Shown here: piece by piece, positions 63,562 through 64,000 of the stretch
Numbering within the stretch: the stretch's first letter is position 1
How the letters are laid out: each line of letters starts with the position of its first letter
Assembly (NCBI RefSeq): GCF_003063645.1
Contig: NZ_NESJ01000001.1
Coordinates: forward strand, 248,001-312,000
DNA: 64,000 bases
Direction of reading: 5' to 3'
DNA from: Limnohabitans sp. 2KL-51
GTDB taxonomy: Bacteria > Pseudomonadota > Gammaproteobacteria > Burkholderiales > Burkholderiaceae_C
Translations under genes and position numbers: made by a program
Notes under the pieces: model-generated
What the model saw: the letters and a program-made list of their open reading frames with translations, nothing else
Told to the model about the DNA's origin: nothing
Database searches by the model: none

Positions 63562-64000
63562 ATGAGCCTCAAATGCGGCATCGTGGGTCTGCCCAATGTG
63601 GGCAAATCCACCCTTTTCAACGCCCTGACCAAAGCCGGCATTGCCGCTGAAAACTACCCTTTTTGCACCATCGAGCCCAACACCGGCGTGGTCGAGGTGC
63701 CCGATCTGCGCTTGCAGCAGTTGTCTGCAATCGTCGAGCCCGAGCGCATCGTGCCGGCCATTGTGGAGTTCGTGGACATTGCCGGCCTGGTGGCTGGTGC
63801 CAGCACGGGCGAAGGCCTGGGTAACAAATTTTTGGCGCACATCCGTGAAACCGACGCCATCGTCAACGTGGTGCGCTGCTTTGAAGACGACAACGTCATC
63901 CACGTCGCCAACAAGGTGGACCCGATTGCAGACATCGAAGTCATTCAGACCGAGTTGTGCTTGGCCGATTTGGCCGCTGTTGAAAAAGCCATTCATCGCG
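63562..64000 (+). CDS. ychF: Redox-regulated ATPase YchF (3' end outside the window)
   Basis: The first 146 codons encode [23 protein letters not shown] (P-loop), the [11 protein letters not shown] switch and [40 protein letters not shown], all typical of the Obg-like ATPase YchF, which prefers ATP and binds ribosomes. The usual neighbour pth is not upstream here. ATG 63562 follows an AAGGAC site. The remaining two thirds of the gene lie beyond the window. Confidence 0.95.
   Translation, partial: MSLKCGIVGLPNVGKSTLFNALTKAGIAAENYPFCTIEPNTGVVEVPDLRLQQLSAIVEPERIVPAIVEFVDIAGLVAGASTGEGLGNKFLAHIRETDAIVNVVRCFEDDNVIHVANKVDPIADIEVIQTELCLADLAAVEKAIHR

Overview
The window is high-GC chromosomal DNA with gene content typical of Burkholderiales, most likely Comamonadaceae. 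The pointers are the lptE-holA pair, the RNB exoribonuclease-TonB-mtgA-ruvC order, DUF3460 next to scpA, Bug-family binding proteins, and box/paa aromatic catabolism. The genus cannot be fixed from sequence reading alone. No rRNA, tRNA or CRISPR array was recognised.

Layout. 1-18.2 kb is a housekeeping stretch: lptE (5' cut), holA, proA, gshA, kup, a YqiA-type esterase, an RNB exoribonuclease, tonB-like, mtgA, ruvC, then on the other strand scpA, DUF3460, a SulP anion transporter, DUF1275 and metG, and divergently apbC. 18.2-23.1 kb is accessory DNA on the minus strand: an N-acyl-D-amino-acid deacylase-like amidohydrolase, a Bug binding protein and a zinc alcohol dehydrogenase in AT-richer sequence, then a collapsed remnant of a second Bug-amidohydrolase pair. 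A LysR gene follows.

24.2-31.9 kb is an aerobic benzoate module: benzoate-CoA ligase, the regulator BoxR, and boxC, boxB, boxA. BoxC chemistry releases formate. The DNA that follows directly is devoted to formate. 32.1-36.6 kb encodes a two-subunit NAD-linked formate dehydrogenase with a fused NuoE-NuoF subunit. 36.7-38.2 kb encodes an orphan histidine kinase. 38.2-52.9 kb is a periplasmic quinone-linked formate dehydrogenase cluster (DUF3305, DUF3306, polyferredoxin, TorD-like chaperone, Tat peptide, FdhA, FdhB, lipoprotein, cytochrome b subunit, small secreted protein, FdhD), with a complete TRAP transporter lodged inside it. 53.1-58.0 kb holds phenylacetate genes (enoyl-CoA hydratase, paaG, paaI, paaK), whose divergent promoter region is split by an ISNCY/IS1202-type insertion sequence with a 15-bp target duplication. 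58.0-64.0 kb carries an M61 peptidase, DUF3429, dsbC-like, a UbiH-family monooxygenase, a DUF4823-like lipoprotein and the start of ychF.

The most unusual non-coding structure is between boxB and boxA: two inverted hairpin elements with 25-bp stems of different sequence but the same 25-nt loop, so that the two loops are perfectly complementary. Other notable signals are TGCA-N6-TGCA sites flanking boxR, a GGG-N4-CCC palindrome flanking boxR and in the paa promoter region with a related motif at the TRAP and formate dehydrogenase promoters, REP-like hairpins with compensatory changes, and an intrinsic-terminator hairpin ending at the kup start codon.
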